A stretch of 64,000 bases of DNA from assembly GCF_015547515.1 (NCBI RefSeq), contig NZ_JADMVE010000010.1, positions 62,001-126,000 of the forward strand. Direction: 5' to 3'. The translations under genes were made by a program, and so were the position numbers. The notes under the pieces are model-generated. The model had not been told where the DNA came from, did no database searches, and was given only the letters and a program-made list of their open reading frames with translations. Shown piece by piece: positions 8,656 to 17,202 of the stretch. Position 1 is the first letter of the stretch. Each line of letters starts with the position of its first letter. This stretch comes from Eubacterium sp. 1001713B170207_170306_E7 (GTDB lineage: Bacteria; Bacillota; Clostridia; Eubacteriales; Eubacteriaceae).

Positions 8656-10041
8656 ATGGATAATACATTTAAGCACAGCTCAGAATACATAAAATATTTA
8701 AACAGTCTGCCAAAGGAAGTCTATATTAAAATACTGGAAAATATTTTTTCTGCCATTTTGGTCAATGATAAAGATGGCAATACCATATACGCAAACCCAG
8801 CGGTAACAAAGCACTATGGGAAAACACCAGAAGAGCTGGTGTCGCTGCGTAATTGGGGGATTTGGCAGGGGGTTGTCAGCCCGCCAGCCTACAAAGAAAT
8901 GCTGGAGGTTAAACGGACACTTTTTTATAAACAGATGCATTTCAATTCCCAGGAAGCCCTGACAACCATTGTCAATCCGGTGTTCAATGAAGACCATGAA
9001 CTGGAAATGATGGTCTCCCTGCTTCAGGAAAACATTGAAAGCTTTGATAAGGTGTATGAAGAAGAATCGGAGCTTTCTGATAAGCAGGAAAGTCCATTTA
9101 AAAATATTATCGGTGAAAGCCAAAACTATCTGAAAGAGCTGGTGCTGCTCAGGCGTGCGGCAAAATCAAAAACACCGATACTGATTTTGGGAGAATCCGG
9201 TGTAGGTAAATCCCTGACGGCAAAATTTATTCATGATTCCAGTGATAGAAAGAATCAGCCGTTTTGGGATATTAACTGCGCGGCTATTCCGGAAAACCTT
9301 TTGGAATCGGAGCTCTTTGGTTATGTTCCGCATGCGTTTACCGGCGCGGGTGCCAAGGGAAAAAAGGGGTTAATTCAGCTTGCGGACCATGGAACGCTGT
9401 TTTTAGATGAAATTGGAGATCTGCCCCTTTCTCTGCAGGCTAAGCTGCTGTATGTGATTGAATCCGGAAAGTTTTTGCCGATTGGCGCAGAAAATTACGT
9501 CGAGGCAGATGTGAGAATTCTCACGGCTACAAATCAGAATTTAGAGCAGCTGATTCAAGAGCGAAAATTCAGAGAGGATCTGTACTGGAGAATCAATGCC
9601 ATAACGTCAAGGATACCATCGCTTAGGGAGCGGAGGGATGACATTATTCCCCTTGCCTTTTATTTTTTAAAGCTCAATAATCAAAATAATACCATTCAAA
9701 AGAAGTTTTCTTCTCAGATTTTTCCGCTGCTTTTAAAATACCATTGGCCGGGAAATATACGGGAGTTGAAAAATGTCATTGACCGGTGCTATATTCTATC
9801 GCCTGGCTACACGATACAGCCGGATAAGCTGCCGTCAACGATTTATACAGAGGAGGACCGAAGCAATAATACCGATAGTTTCGATTTTGATTTGATGATT
9901 GAAGCCTATGAACGACAGATTATCCGTGAAATCTACCGTATCGAGAAAACGATCGTAGGAGTGCAGAAGAAATTAAAGATATCGCAAAACAAGGCTTTTC
10001 GTCTGGTAAAAAAATATTGTGAGGATTTGACTGAGAAATAA
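8656..10041 (+). CDS. PAS-domain sigma-54-dependent activator 2
   Basis: 461 residues with the same architecture as activator 1: a PAS domain (NDKDGNTIYANPAVTKHYGK), an AAA+ domain with GESGVGKS, HAFTGA and GTLFLDEIGDLP, and a Fis-like C-terminal helix-turn-helix (VQKKLKISQNKAFRLVKKY). The two proteins are near-identical over long stretches, which indicates a recent duplication. Like activator 1 it has His in place of the first Gly of GAFTGA. ATG at 8656 follows AAGGAGAAG. It is divergent from mttB2 and most likely activates its promoter at 8486. The direct repeat TGTTCGA-GAAAG-TGTTCGA just upstream of the gene is a possible binding site. Confidence 0.9.
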   Translation: MDNTFKHSSEYIKYLNSLPKEVYIKILENIFSAILVNDKDGNTIYANPAVTKHYGKTPEELVSLRNWGIWQGVVSPPAYKEMLEVKRTLFYKQMHFNSQEALTTIVNPVFNEDHELEMMVSLLQENIESFDKVYEEESELSDKQESPFKNIIGESQNYLKELVLLRRAAKSKTPILILGESGVGKSLTAKFIHDSSDRKNQPFWDINCAAIPENLLESELFGYVPHAFTGAGAKGKKGLIQLADHGTLFLDEIGDLPLSLQAKLLYVIESGKFLPIGAENYVEADVRILTATNQNLEQLIQERKFREDLYWRINAITSRIPSLRERRDDIIPLAFYFLKLNNQNNTIQKKFSSQIFPLLLKYHWPGNIRELKNVIDRCYILSPGYTIQPDKLPSTIYTEEDRSNNTDSFDFDLMIEAYERQIIREIYRIEKTIVGVQKKLKISQNKAFRLVKKYCEDLTEK

Positions 10042-10083
10042 AAGGGAATTGGATAAAAAACGCCTTTAAGTAAAAGAATTTTG

Positions 10084-10112
10084 TTGCTTTTCTCCAAAGA
10101 CTGTGCTAGTAT
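10084..10112 (+). promoter_or_regulatory. Sigma-A-type promoter for the alcohol dehydrogenase gene
   Basis: TTGCTT, a 17-nt spacer and TAGTAT. It lies about 110 bp upstream of the dehydrogenase start codon. Confidence 0.45.
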
Positions 10113-10221
10113 ACCTATTAAAGAATTTACGTTATTATGTAATTACATTAAAACATGATACGAGTGCCCTGGATTTCAAAGGGGAAGACCAGGAGTACTG
10201 CATTGCTTTGAGGAGGAAAAT

Positions 10222-11253
10222 ATGAGAACATTGGTTGTAGGAAAAGATGGAAGTATGTCTCTTGAGGAAGTAAACAAGCCAAAATACGATGAGCACCAGG
10301 CGTTGGTTAAGACAATCGCCTGCGGAATGTGCGGGACAGATGTCAAGCTGCTTCACCGTACCTTTAAGGGCTTTCCGGAATCGGTATACCCGATCATGCT
10401 GGGCCATGAAGGCGTTGGCGAGGTCGTTGAAGTCGGCGCAAAGGTTAAGGGGTTAAAGCCTGGCGACAAGGTGCTGCTGCCATTTGTCGATCCGGATGCC
10501 GAAAATCTGCCGGGCCTTGGCTCAGGCTGGGGCGCGCTGAGTGAGTACGCAGTGGTGTGTGATGCCCAGGCCTATCCTGAGAGTGAAGTGCCAGAATGTG
10601 CCTTTGCTCAGACAGTGCTTGATGATGATCTGGACCCGGTAGACGCAGTGATGATCATTACCTTCCGCGAGGTACTGTCCTCCATTCGTTATTTCGGCAT
10701 CCAGCCCACTGATTCGGTTGTGGTCTTTGGCTGCGGCCCGGTTGGCCTGACCTATATGAAATTCATGAGTCTGCTGGGCGTTAAAAACCTGATCGCCTGC
10801 GACATTATCCCTGAAAAGCTGGAGCAGGCCAGGGCCCACGGCGCTACGTATCTGATCAACAGTAAGACTCAGGATGTGCGTGAGGAAGTGCGGAAGATTT
10901 TCCCGGACGGCGTAGACTTTGTGCTGGACGCTGCGGGCTCACCGGCCATTGTAAACCAGGGCATGGGCCTGATCAAGGACCGCGGTGCGGTGCTTTGCTA
11001 TGGTGTGCCGGAAAAGGAAGAGATTACCATTGATTTCAGCCAGGCCGATTATAACTGGCGTGTCATCTACCAGCAGATGCCCAGAAAGAGCGAGGAAGGC
11101 AAGGCACATGAACAGGTAGTGGAATGGATGCGTTCTGGACAGCTTCAAATCAAGGATTTTATTTCGGATTATTTCAGCTTTGACGATAGTATCGCGGCTT
11201 ATGAAAAGCTGCTGGACCGTAAGGTTATGAAAAAGGGAATCATCACCTTTTAG
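10222..11253 (+). CDS. Zinc-dependent medium-chain alcohol dehydrogenase family protein
   Basis: 343 residues. The MDR fold is shown by the catalytic-zinc ligands Cys37 (GMCGTD) and His62-Glu63 (GHEGVGEV) and by the Rossmann glycine motif GCGPVG at about 170. The four-Cys structural zinc lobe found in many MDR alcohol dehydrogenases is absent. After CDIIPEKLEQA the sequence suggests NAD(H) preference (acidic residue at the end of strand 2). ATG at 10222 has GAGGAGG upstream. It stands alone between sigma-54 activator 2 and BCCT2. It might oxidise a hydroxylated part of a quaternary amine such as carnitine, but this is context inference only. Confidence 0.85.
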   Translation: MRTLVVGKDGSMSLEEVNKPKYDEHQALVKTIACGMCGTDVKLLHRTFKGFPESVYPIMLGHEGVGEVVEVGAKVKGLKPGDKVLLPFVDPDAENLPGLGSGWGALSEYAVVCDAQAYPESEVPECAFAQTVLDDDLDPVDAVMIITFREVLSSIRYFGIQPTDSVVVFGCGPVGLTYMKFMSLLGVKNLIACDIIPEKLEQARAHGATYLINSKTQDVREEVRKIFPDGVDFVLDAAGSPAIVNQGMGLIKDRGAVLCYGVPEKEEITIDFSQADYNWRVIYQQMPRKSEEGKAHEQVVEWMRSGQLQIKDFISDYFSFDDSIAAYEKLLDRKVMKKGIITF

Positions 11254-11265
11254 ATAAAATTAAAA

Positions 11266-11306
11266 GGCGGCAGCTGCTGTTTCTTACAGGGCTGCCGCCT
11301 TTTTTC
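11266..11306. terminator. Bidirectional rho-independent terminator
   Basis: GGCGGCAGC pairs with GCTGCCGCC, followed by TTTTTT on the plus strand and by TTTTAATTTT on the minus strand. It lies between the convergent dehydrogenase and BCCT2 genes. Confidence 0.85.
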
Positions 11307-12919
11307 TATTCTTTGTTTTCCATCGAAACGGCCGGCCGGGCGGCTTCGATGCTTTCTGAGGATTCGGGAGGTGTTTCTTCGGTTTCCTTGCTGTCTGAGA
11401 GACGCCAGCCATTTTTCCGGATATCCTTAAAAAAGGACAGTGCCATCAACGCGATGATCGCAAGGGCGGGCACACCGCAGATAACGGTAATGGTCTGGAA
11501 GGGGCGGATACCGCCGATCATCAACAGGGCAATGCTGATAACACCGATACACAGCGACCAGAAAATCTTAATCCAGGAGGGCGGCTCCTGCCCGCTTTTC
11601 AACACCTTGGTGGTGGACATGGCCATGCTGTAGGCATTGGCGTTTAAAAGGGTCTGCATACAGATATTGGCAAAGATAAAGAGCACCGGCATCAGGATAC
11701 CTGCAAAGGGGAGGTATTTCCAGATCGCCGCGATGGCTGCGCCCTGTCCGCCTTCTGCGAGGATTGTGCCCAAATCCAGGCCCTGCTCCAGGAAAGTGTT
11801 AATGGAGAAACCCTGGAACACAATAAAGAACATATAAGTGCCGATGACCGTAGCGCCGAGCAGCCCCAGAACAAGCTCACGTACTGTGCGGCCCTTTGAG
11901 ATACGGCCATAGAAAACGCCGTTTTGAATGGACATGGTAATGTACCAGGCGTAATAAAAAACGGTCCAGTTCTGGGGAATACCGGATTTGGCGTAAGGGT
12001 CTGTATTGCAGACAAGGTGGAAGGTGTTCTGCATGAGCATCCCCAGACCGTCTGTAAAGCTGTTGAGCATAAAGAAGGATGGTCCAAAGAGCAGAACGAA
12101 AACCAGAATCCCAAAGCCTACATACACGCGGATATTGCTGAGCAGGCCAATCCCTTTTTTAAGTCCTGCGAACAGGAGGAACGCCATGATGATACTCCAG
12201 GCCATGATCAGGACAATGGAGACGATAAAAGGCGGCTCATAGCCAATAATATTGGTGATGATGGCGACCAGCGTGGGGACATTGACACCCACACAAGTGA
12301 CGACAGAGGAGAGCAGGGCGACGATATAGATGATGTCAATGGTTTTGCCCAGACCGCCCCGGGCGCGTTTTTTACCGATCAGGGAAATGCAGGCTGTGCT
12401 TGGCAGCGTGTCGTCCACCTTTTTACAGTAGAACTGGTAAGCAAAGAGAACCGCGATCAGGGCATAACCCAGATAAAAGACAGGACCCCAATGAAACAGC
12501 GGCATCATGGCAGCCTGCTGGAGAGCCTCCACAGTGCCGGTCTCCACACCCCACATGGGGGACTGGTAGGTGTACAGCCATTCTACACTTGTCCAGGTGA
12601 GCACGCCGAGGCCTGCCGCACCGGTAAAGATCATGCCCAGCCAGGAAAGGGTAGAGTACTCAGGCTTTTCATTGCCGAAGCGTTTTTTTCCGAGCGGCCC
12701 AAAGGCCAGGACGAGCACAACGACGATGAGGGCCAGATAGTACCAGTCAAACAGCCAGGCAAACTTATCTGTGATGAAGGAAAAGAGTGTTTCCAGCACA
12801 TTGCCGGCAACCGTCGGGTTGGCCATGACCACCGCTGTCAGCAGCACAGTAAAGATGAGCGGCGGAAAAAAGGTCCAGCCGTTGACCATGGAAAAAGGTG
12901 ATTTTTTGTCAGATTTCAT
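11306..12919 (-). CDS. BCCT-family transporter 2
   Basis: About 537 residues with 12 hydrophobic segments, YSTLSWLGMIFTGAAGLGVL near the N-terminus and the BCCT core NWTVFYYAWYITMSIQNGVF followed by GRISKGRTVRELV. The usual Trp-rich FYWAWW box reads FYYAWY, so its substrate may differ from that of BCCT1. The C-terminal tail is rich in Glu and Ser. Start uncertain: ATG at 12919 (MKSDKKSPF) has a weak ribosome-binding site; a TTG at 12964 with GGAAGG just ahead is an alternative. It is divergent from mttB3 and has its own sigma-54 promoter at 13007, so the two genes are probably co-induced. Confidence 0.88.
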   Translation of the reverse strand: MKSDKKSPFSMVNGWTFFPPLIFTVLLTAVVMANPTVAGNVLETLFSFITDKFAWLFDWYYLALIVVVLVLAFGPLGKKRFGNEKPEYSTLSWLGMIFTGAAGLGVLTWTSVEWLYTYQSPMWGVETGTVEALQQAAMMPLFHWGPVFYLGYALIAVLFAYQFYCKKVDDTLPSTACISLIGKKRARGGLGKTIDIIYIVALLSSVVTCVGVNVPTLVAIITNIIGYEPPFIVSIVLIMAWSIIMAFLLFAGLKKGIGLLSNIRVYVGFGILVFVLLFGPSFFMLNSFTDGLGMLMQNTFHLVCNTDPYAKSGIPQNWTVFYYAWYITMSIQNGVFYGRISKGRTVRELVLGLLGATVIGTYMFFIVFQGFSINTFLEQGLDLGTILAEGGQGAAIAAIWKYLPFAGILMPVLFIFANICMQTLLNANAYSMAMSTTKVLKSGQEPPSWIKIFWSLCIGVISIALLMIGGIRPFQTITVICGVPALAIIALMALSFFKDIRKNGWRLSDSKETEETPPESSESIEAARPAVSMENKE

Positions 12920-13006
12920 TTCGTTTTCAGGCTGTTGCAGCTTAGAAGCTTTGCAGTGCCGCAACAGCCTTCCCCCTTCTTATATTTTCTTACTTACTAT
13001 AAACAC

Positions 13007-13021
13007 GCAATAAACATGCCA
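13007..13021 (-). promoter_or_regulatory. Sigma-54 (-24/-12) promoter for BCCT2
   Basis: Minus-strand TGGCAT-GTTTA-TTGC, about 88 bp upstream of the BCCT2 start at 12919. It forms a back-to-back pair with the plus-strand sigma-54 promoter at 13194. Confidence 0.85.
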
Positions 13022-13091
13022 AACCAGTGGCTGGAAAAAAGGGGAATATTAAAGGGTTTTACGATGATTTTCCGAAAAGTGATGAGTTAAA

Positions 13092-13124
13092 TTCGTTCAA
13101 ATGAATGTTTTTCGTTCGCGTGAA
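13092..13124. promoter_or_regulatory. Paired upstream activator sites between divergent sigma-54 promoters
   Basis: Two copies of TTCGTTC-NNN-TGAA occur at 13092-13105 and 13111-13124, 19 bp apart. They lie about 70 bp from each of the two sigma-54 promoters, a usual enhancer position. The most likely binder is activator 3 (14814), which is inference. Confidence 0.55.
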
Positions 13125-13193
13125 AAGAAAAAATACCGTATTCATGACCTGAAAAGAAGCCGGGAAACGCCCAGCAATGGGATTTCTTGGTTT

Positions 13194-13208
13194 TGGCATA
13201 AATATTGC
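13194..13208 (+). promoter_or_regulatory. Sigma-54 (-24/-12) promoter for mttB3
   Basis: TGGCAT-AAATA-TTGC on the plus strand, 36 bp upstream of the mttB3 start codon. Confidence 0.87.
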
Positions 13209-13244
13209 ATTACCTAAACAGCATCAAATACTGGAGGTATGAAT

Positions 13245-14657
13245 ATGTATAAACGGAATTTTACAAGAAGCTTTGTCACACAGGAATCCATCGAACTCAT
13301 CCACGAAAAGTCACTGTATTTATTAAAGAATAAAGGCATACGATTTTGCTCAGAGGAGCTGCTGGAGCTGTTTCGTAAAAAGGGCTTTAAGGTTGACGGC
13401 GAGCTTGTCTATATAACAGAAGAGGAAGTCGACGACGCCCTGGCTTCCTGCCCGAGAAATTTTGACTATGTGTCCCGGGGGCACAAGTACCGTGTTGGGA
13501 CAACCCAGAAAAAAACCATTGGCCAGTCCTCACTGGGGCCGATCAATGTGCTCAAGGAGGGAGAACACCGACCAGCGACCGCAGAGGATTTCGTCAACTT
13601 TGTGAAGCTGTTTCAGACAAGCGACGTGATCGATGTCATCGACTGTGAGCTGCTGCACCCGGGCGATGTGCCGGCAGAGTACAAAACCGATTTTATGACC
13701 CTGACACCCATGATCTACAGCGATAAACCGCTGGCAGGCCTGAACGGAAGCCGGGAAACCTGTCAGCGGGCCATCCAGCTGGCCAAGGAGTTCAACGATA
13801 TCCATGACCAGGTGCTCATGTCGACCCTGATCACCAGCGCGCCGCCCTTTACCTGGGACCGCCTGATGTGTGAGACCATCATTGAGTATGCGAGAAACGG
13901 ACAGTGCAGCTGTATCGCCGGCGTTGGCCTTGCAGGGCTGACGGCGCCGCCGTCTCTGTCTGGCGCCATTATTCAGAATAACACCGAACGTCTTGCGGGG
14001 ATCGTGGCCACACAGGTGGTAAACCCCGGCGCGCCGGTTATCTATCAGTTCTGCGCCCTGGAAACAGACCTCCGTTTCTCGCTCTGCGTATGCGGCGGCG
14101 CGGAGACAAGCGTGGAATGGTTTGTCGAAAATGAGCTTGCTAATTTTTACGGACTGCCCAAAAGATCTCACGGCTGTCTGTCCGACGCCAAGCAGGACGA
14201 CTACCAGTCCGGCAGAGAATCCACCATGGTCGGCCTTTCTGCCCTGATGTGTGAGCCGGAGCTGGTTTACATGCTGGCCGGGATCATGGACTCCTTTAAT
14301 ACCCTGGGCTATGAGAAATTTATGATGGATGAGGACACCTATAAAATCTGCGGCCGTTTCTTAAGAGGCGTTGAGTTTAAGGAAGAAAATCTTTATATGG
14401 ATAAAATGGAAAAAATCGAGCACTCCGCCAATTATCTGGCCAGAACCTCCAAAATATATCGGAACGATTTTGTATTTCCTGAAATTGCCAACCGGAAGGC
14501 GTATTCAAACTGGAAAAAGGAAGACAATGCTATCAGTGTACAGGAACGGGCAACTCAGGCCTGGAAGAAGCGCCTGGAAGAATATGTGCCGGTGGAACTG
14601 GACAAAAAGCAGCAGAAAATGGTCGAGGAGCTGCTGCCAAAGGAATGGATACTATAG
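13245..14657 (+). CDS. MttB-family corrinoid methyltransferase 3 (divergent, non-pyrrolysine)
   Basis: 470 residues, no internal UAG. The family block LTAPPSLSGAIIQNNTERLAG is present, but the GPRGxxLxGRTxKxYR signature of the other three copies is replaced by IEHSANYLARTSKIYRND. It is the most divergent of the four and likely has a different substrate. Two in-frame ATGs occur; GGAGG at 13233-13237 is 1 nt from the first (13239) and 7 nt from the second, so 13245 (MYKRNF) is the better start. It is transcribed from its own sigma-54 promoter, back to back with BCCT2, and followed by a terminator and activator 3. It should demethylate an amine taken up by BCCT2 (inference). Confidence 0.88.
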   Translation: MYKRNFTRSFVTQESIELIHEKSLYLLKNKGIRFCSEELLELFRKKGFKVDGELVYITEEEVDDALASCPRNFDYVSRGHKYRVGTTQKKTIGQSSLGPINVLKEGEHRPATAEDFVNFVKLFQTSDVIDVIDCELLHPGDVPAEYKTDFMTLTPMIYSDKPLAGLNGSRETCQRAIQLAKEFNDIHDQVLMSTLITSAPPFTWDRLMCETIIEYARNGQCSCIAGVGLAGLTAPPSLSGAIIQNNTERLAGIVATQVVNPGAPVIYQFCALETDLRFSLCVCGGAETSVEWFVENELANFYGLPKRSHGCLSDAKQDDYQSGRESTMVGLSALMCEPELVYMLAGIMDSFNTLGYEKFMMDEDTYKICGRFLRGVEFKEENLYMDKMEKIEHSANYLARTSKIYRNDFVFPEIANRKAYSNWKKEDNAISVQERATQAWKKRLEEYVPVELDKKQQKMVEELLPKEWIL

Positions 14658-14672
14658 CCAGCCCGGCTTTCA

Positions 14673-14704
14673 GGCTGTCACGCAATCTGCGGACAGCCTT
14701 TTTG
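14673..14704 (+). terminator. Rho-independent terminator after mttB3
   Basis: GGCTGTC and GACAGCC arms around a 12-nt loop, followed by TTTTT. Confidence 0.85.
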
Positions 14705-14813
14705 AATGGGAAAACATTTAAGCTGTTCCTGCTGCCCTCTCTAAGGTATAATAGAAAGCGTAAAGCCTGAAAAGCGCTGATGAAAAAATAAACAAAGGAA
14801 TTGGTACAAAGCC

Positions 14814-16193
14814 ATGCTGGATATATCAAAGCCATCCCATTCACAAGAGTATATCGATTATTTAAACGCCATACCCCGCGAGACATTGCTGACAATTCTG
14901 GAAAACGCCTTCTCAGAAATCTACGTTCTGGACAAAAACGGCCGTATCATTTACATCAATCCGGCGGCCATGCGGCTGTACGGGGTGCCGCCCGAGGAGC
15001 TGATCAATAAAAACAGCAGGGCGGCCAAAAAGAACCTTTGGGACCCTTACAGCTTTGAGATCACAAGGCAGTCCCACCGGGCGATCGTGACAGAAAACAT
15101 CTACTACAAAACGAACCGGAGCATGATCTGTATCAATGTTCCGGTCTATAATGACAACGACGAGTTTGAGCTGATGGTGTCCACCTCGCTGGATAACATC
15201 CGCGCCGTGGATTTAAGCTACCGTGATCTCAGAAATCCCATTGAGTCTATCAATCTGGATTTTTCACAAGAGATCATCGGAAAGAGCAGCCTGTTTGCGC
15301 AGTGCCTGGCAGATCTGGAAAAAGCCGCAAAGTTTGACTGTAATATCCTGATTTTGGGTGAGAGTGGCACTGGAAAGAGCTACCTGGCCCAGATGGTGCA
15401 TGAGCGCAGCCCAAGGAACCATAAGCCCTTTGTGGCCATCAACTGCGGCGCCATCCCGGACGGGCTGCTGGAGAGCGAGTTGTTCGGTTATATGCCGGGA
15501 GCCTTTACCGGCGCCAATGTCAAGGGGAAAATCGGCCTTCTGAAAAACGCCGACGGCGGCACCATATTTCTCGATGAAATCGGGGAGCTGTCCCCGGCCA
15601 TGCAGGTTAAAATTCTGGACGTCCTGGAAAATAAGCGATTTTTCCCGGTGGGCAGCAACAAGCCCGAGTATGTCAATATCCGGATCATCGCCGCGACCAA
15701 CCAGAATTTGATGAACGCCATCAGGGAAAAGAAGTTCAGAGAGGATCTTTACTGGCGGCTCAATACCGTAAAGGTAGTACTGCCACCGCTGCGGAAAAGA
15801 AAGGAAGATATTTTTTATCTGGCGACGGCTTTCCTGAACGATTTTAACAAGCGCTACAACACCAATAAGGTGTTCAATGAAAAAATACTTTCCTGCTTTA
15901 ACCATTACGACTGGCCAGGCAATGTGCGCCAGCTCAGAAACGCAGTGGAGCGCATGATCATTTTATCCGACGGCATTATTATTAATGAGGAGCTGTTTTT
16001 CCGGTATCTGGACCAGGAGGAGGACCGGGAGGAAACGGATGGGGAAACCTATAATTTAGAGGCGTTTAAAAAACAGACGGTCATCAAGCTCTACGCAAAG
16101 CATAAATCGAGCCGGGCAGTGGCCAGGCGCATGGGCATCAGCCAGTCCACGGCCAACCTTTTAATTAACAAGTACATTAAAAATAAAGACTGA
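14814..16193 (+). CDS. PAS-domain sigma-54-dependent activator 3
   Basis: 459 residues: a PAS domain (about 22-130; VLDKNGRIIYINPAAMRLYG), an AAA+ domain with Walker A GESGTGKS, canonical GAFTGA (YMPGAFTGAN) and Walker B GTIFLDEIGELSP, and a C-terminal Fis-like helix-turn-helix (ARRMGISQSTANLLINKY). It differs clearly from activators 1 and 2, in line with the divergence of MttB3 and BCCT2. ATG at 14814 is preceded by AAAGGAATTGG at a somewhat long distance. It probably controls the two sigma-54 promoters at 13007 and 13194 through the repeats between them (inference). Confidence 0.9.
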   Translation: MLDISKPSHSQEYIDYLNAIPRETLLTILENAFSEIYVLDKNGRIIYINPAAMRLYGVPPEELINKNSRAAKKNLWDPYSFEITRQSHRAIVTENIYYKTNRSMICINVPVYNDNDEFELMVSTSLDNIRAVDLSYRDLRNPIESINLDFSQEIIGKSSLFAQCLADLEKAAKFDCNILILGESGTGKSYLAQMVHERSPRNHKPFVAINCGAIPDGLLESELFGYMPGAFTGANVKGKIGLLKNADGGTIFLDEIGELSPAMQVKILDVLENKRFFPVGSNKPEYVNIRIIAATNQNLMNAIREKKFREDLYWRLNTVKVVLPPLRKRKEDIFYLATAFLNDFNKRYNTNKVFNEKILSCFNHYDWPGNVRQLRNAVERMIILSDGIIINEELFFRYLDQEEDREETDGETYNLEAFKKQTVIKLYAKHKSSRAVARRMGISQSTANLLINKYIKNKD

Positions 16194-16222
16194 TCGATAA
16201 AGGTTTAAATTTTCAGACAAAA

Positions 16223-16260
16223 ACCCCGGCGGCAATTTCCGCCGGGGCTTTTATTTTTTG
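16223..16260 (+). terminator. Rho-independent terminator after activator 3
   Basis: CCCCGGCGG and CCGCCGGGG arms with a short AT loop, followed by CTTTTATTTTTTG. Confidence 0.9.
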
Positions 16261-16353
16261 GAGGGACTTTGGGCAAAAAGCGCAAGCAAGAGCAAGAAAT
16301 ATAAAAACACCTCCGCTATAATGGGGTATAATGCTTTGAGAAAGGAGCGAGCA

Positions 16354-17202
16354 ATGAACAACATCGAAAAGGTACAGGCAGCCATTGATTATATCGAGGC
16401 CCATTTAACCGAAAAGCTGGATCTTGACACCATTGCCGGCGCAGTCCATTATTCAAAATACTATCTGCACCGCGTCTTTTCAAAAACCGTGGGGCTGACC
16501 CTGCACGAGTACCAAAACCGGCGGCAGCTGACTGAGGCCGCCAAGCTGCTGGTGTTTTCGGAGGGGCCCATACTCGACATTGCCCTGCGGGCAGGGTATG
16601 AAAGCCAGCAGGCTTTTACCGCTGCCTTTTCGGCCATGTACAAACAATCCCCCAGCCAGTACCGGGAAAACGAAAGGTTTTACCCCCTGCAGCTGAGGTT
16701 TGAATTTGAAGGGAGCTGCAGTATGCTGAACAGCACAGAAAAAACACCGTGGCAGATCACCTGTGCCACCGAGGCGGATATTCCCTGCTGGATGGCCCTG
16801 GTCCGACTAGTCATTGACGGTTTTCCGCATCTGTATGAGGAGGAATACATCGCTGAGCTTAAACGGCGTATCCGGGAGCGGCAGGCGCTGATCCTGAAGG
16901 ATGGCGAGACAGCCATCGGGGCCATGCTTTTTTCCAGCGAGACCGGGAGCATTGACTTTATGGGGACACATCCCCTGTACCGGAGCCAGGGAATACCCAG
17001 AGCATTTTTGGATAAAATGCTGGGCGGCCTGCTCAAGGACAGGGACATCAGCATCACCACCTACCGGGAGGGCGACAGAGCCGACACCGGACACCGGCAG
17101 GTTATTGTGGAGCTGGGCTTCGCCGAAGCCGAGCTGCTGGTGGAATTCGGCTATCCTACCCAGCGCTTTGTTTTGCAGGGGGAGGGCAGCGATGAAGCAT
17201 AA
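16354..17202 (+). CDS. AraC-type HTH fused to a GNAT-like acetyltransferase domain
   Basis: 282 residues. Residues 1-105 form a two-helix-turn-helix AraC/XylS DNA-binding domain (LDTIAGAVHYSKYYLHRVF, then ILDIALRAGYESQQAF). Residues from about 135 look like a GNAT acetyltransferase (FMGTHPLYRSQGIPRAFLDKM carries the acetyl-CoA loop). Such AraC-plus-effector fusions often act as regulators that sense or modify a small molecule. ATG at 16354 follows AAAGGAGC. It overlaps the start of the HelD-like gene by 11 nt, so the two are probably translated together. The target is unknown. Confidence 0.8.
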   Translation: MNNIEKVQAAIDYIEAHLTEKLDLDTIAGAVHYSKYYLHRVFSKTVGLTLHEYQNRRQLTEAAKLLVFSEGPILDIALRAGYESQQAFTAAFSAMYKQSPSQYRENERFYPLQLRFEFEGSCSMLNSTEKTPWQITCATEADIPCWMALVRLVIDGFPHLYEEEYIAELKRRIRERQALILKDGETAIGAMLFSSETGSIDFMGTHPLYRSQGIPRAFLDKMLGGLLKDRDISITTYREGDRADTGHRQVIVELGFAEAELLVEFGYPTQRFVLQGEGSDEA

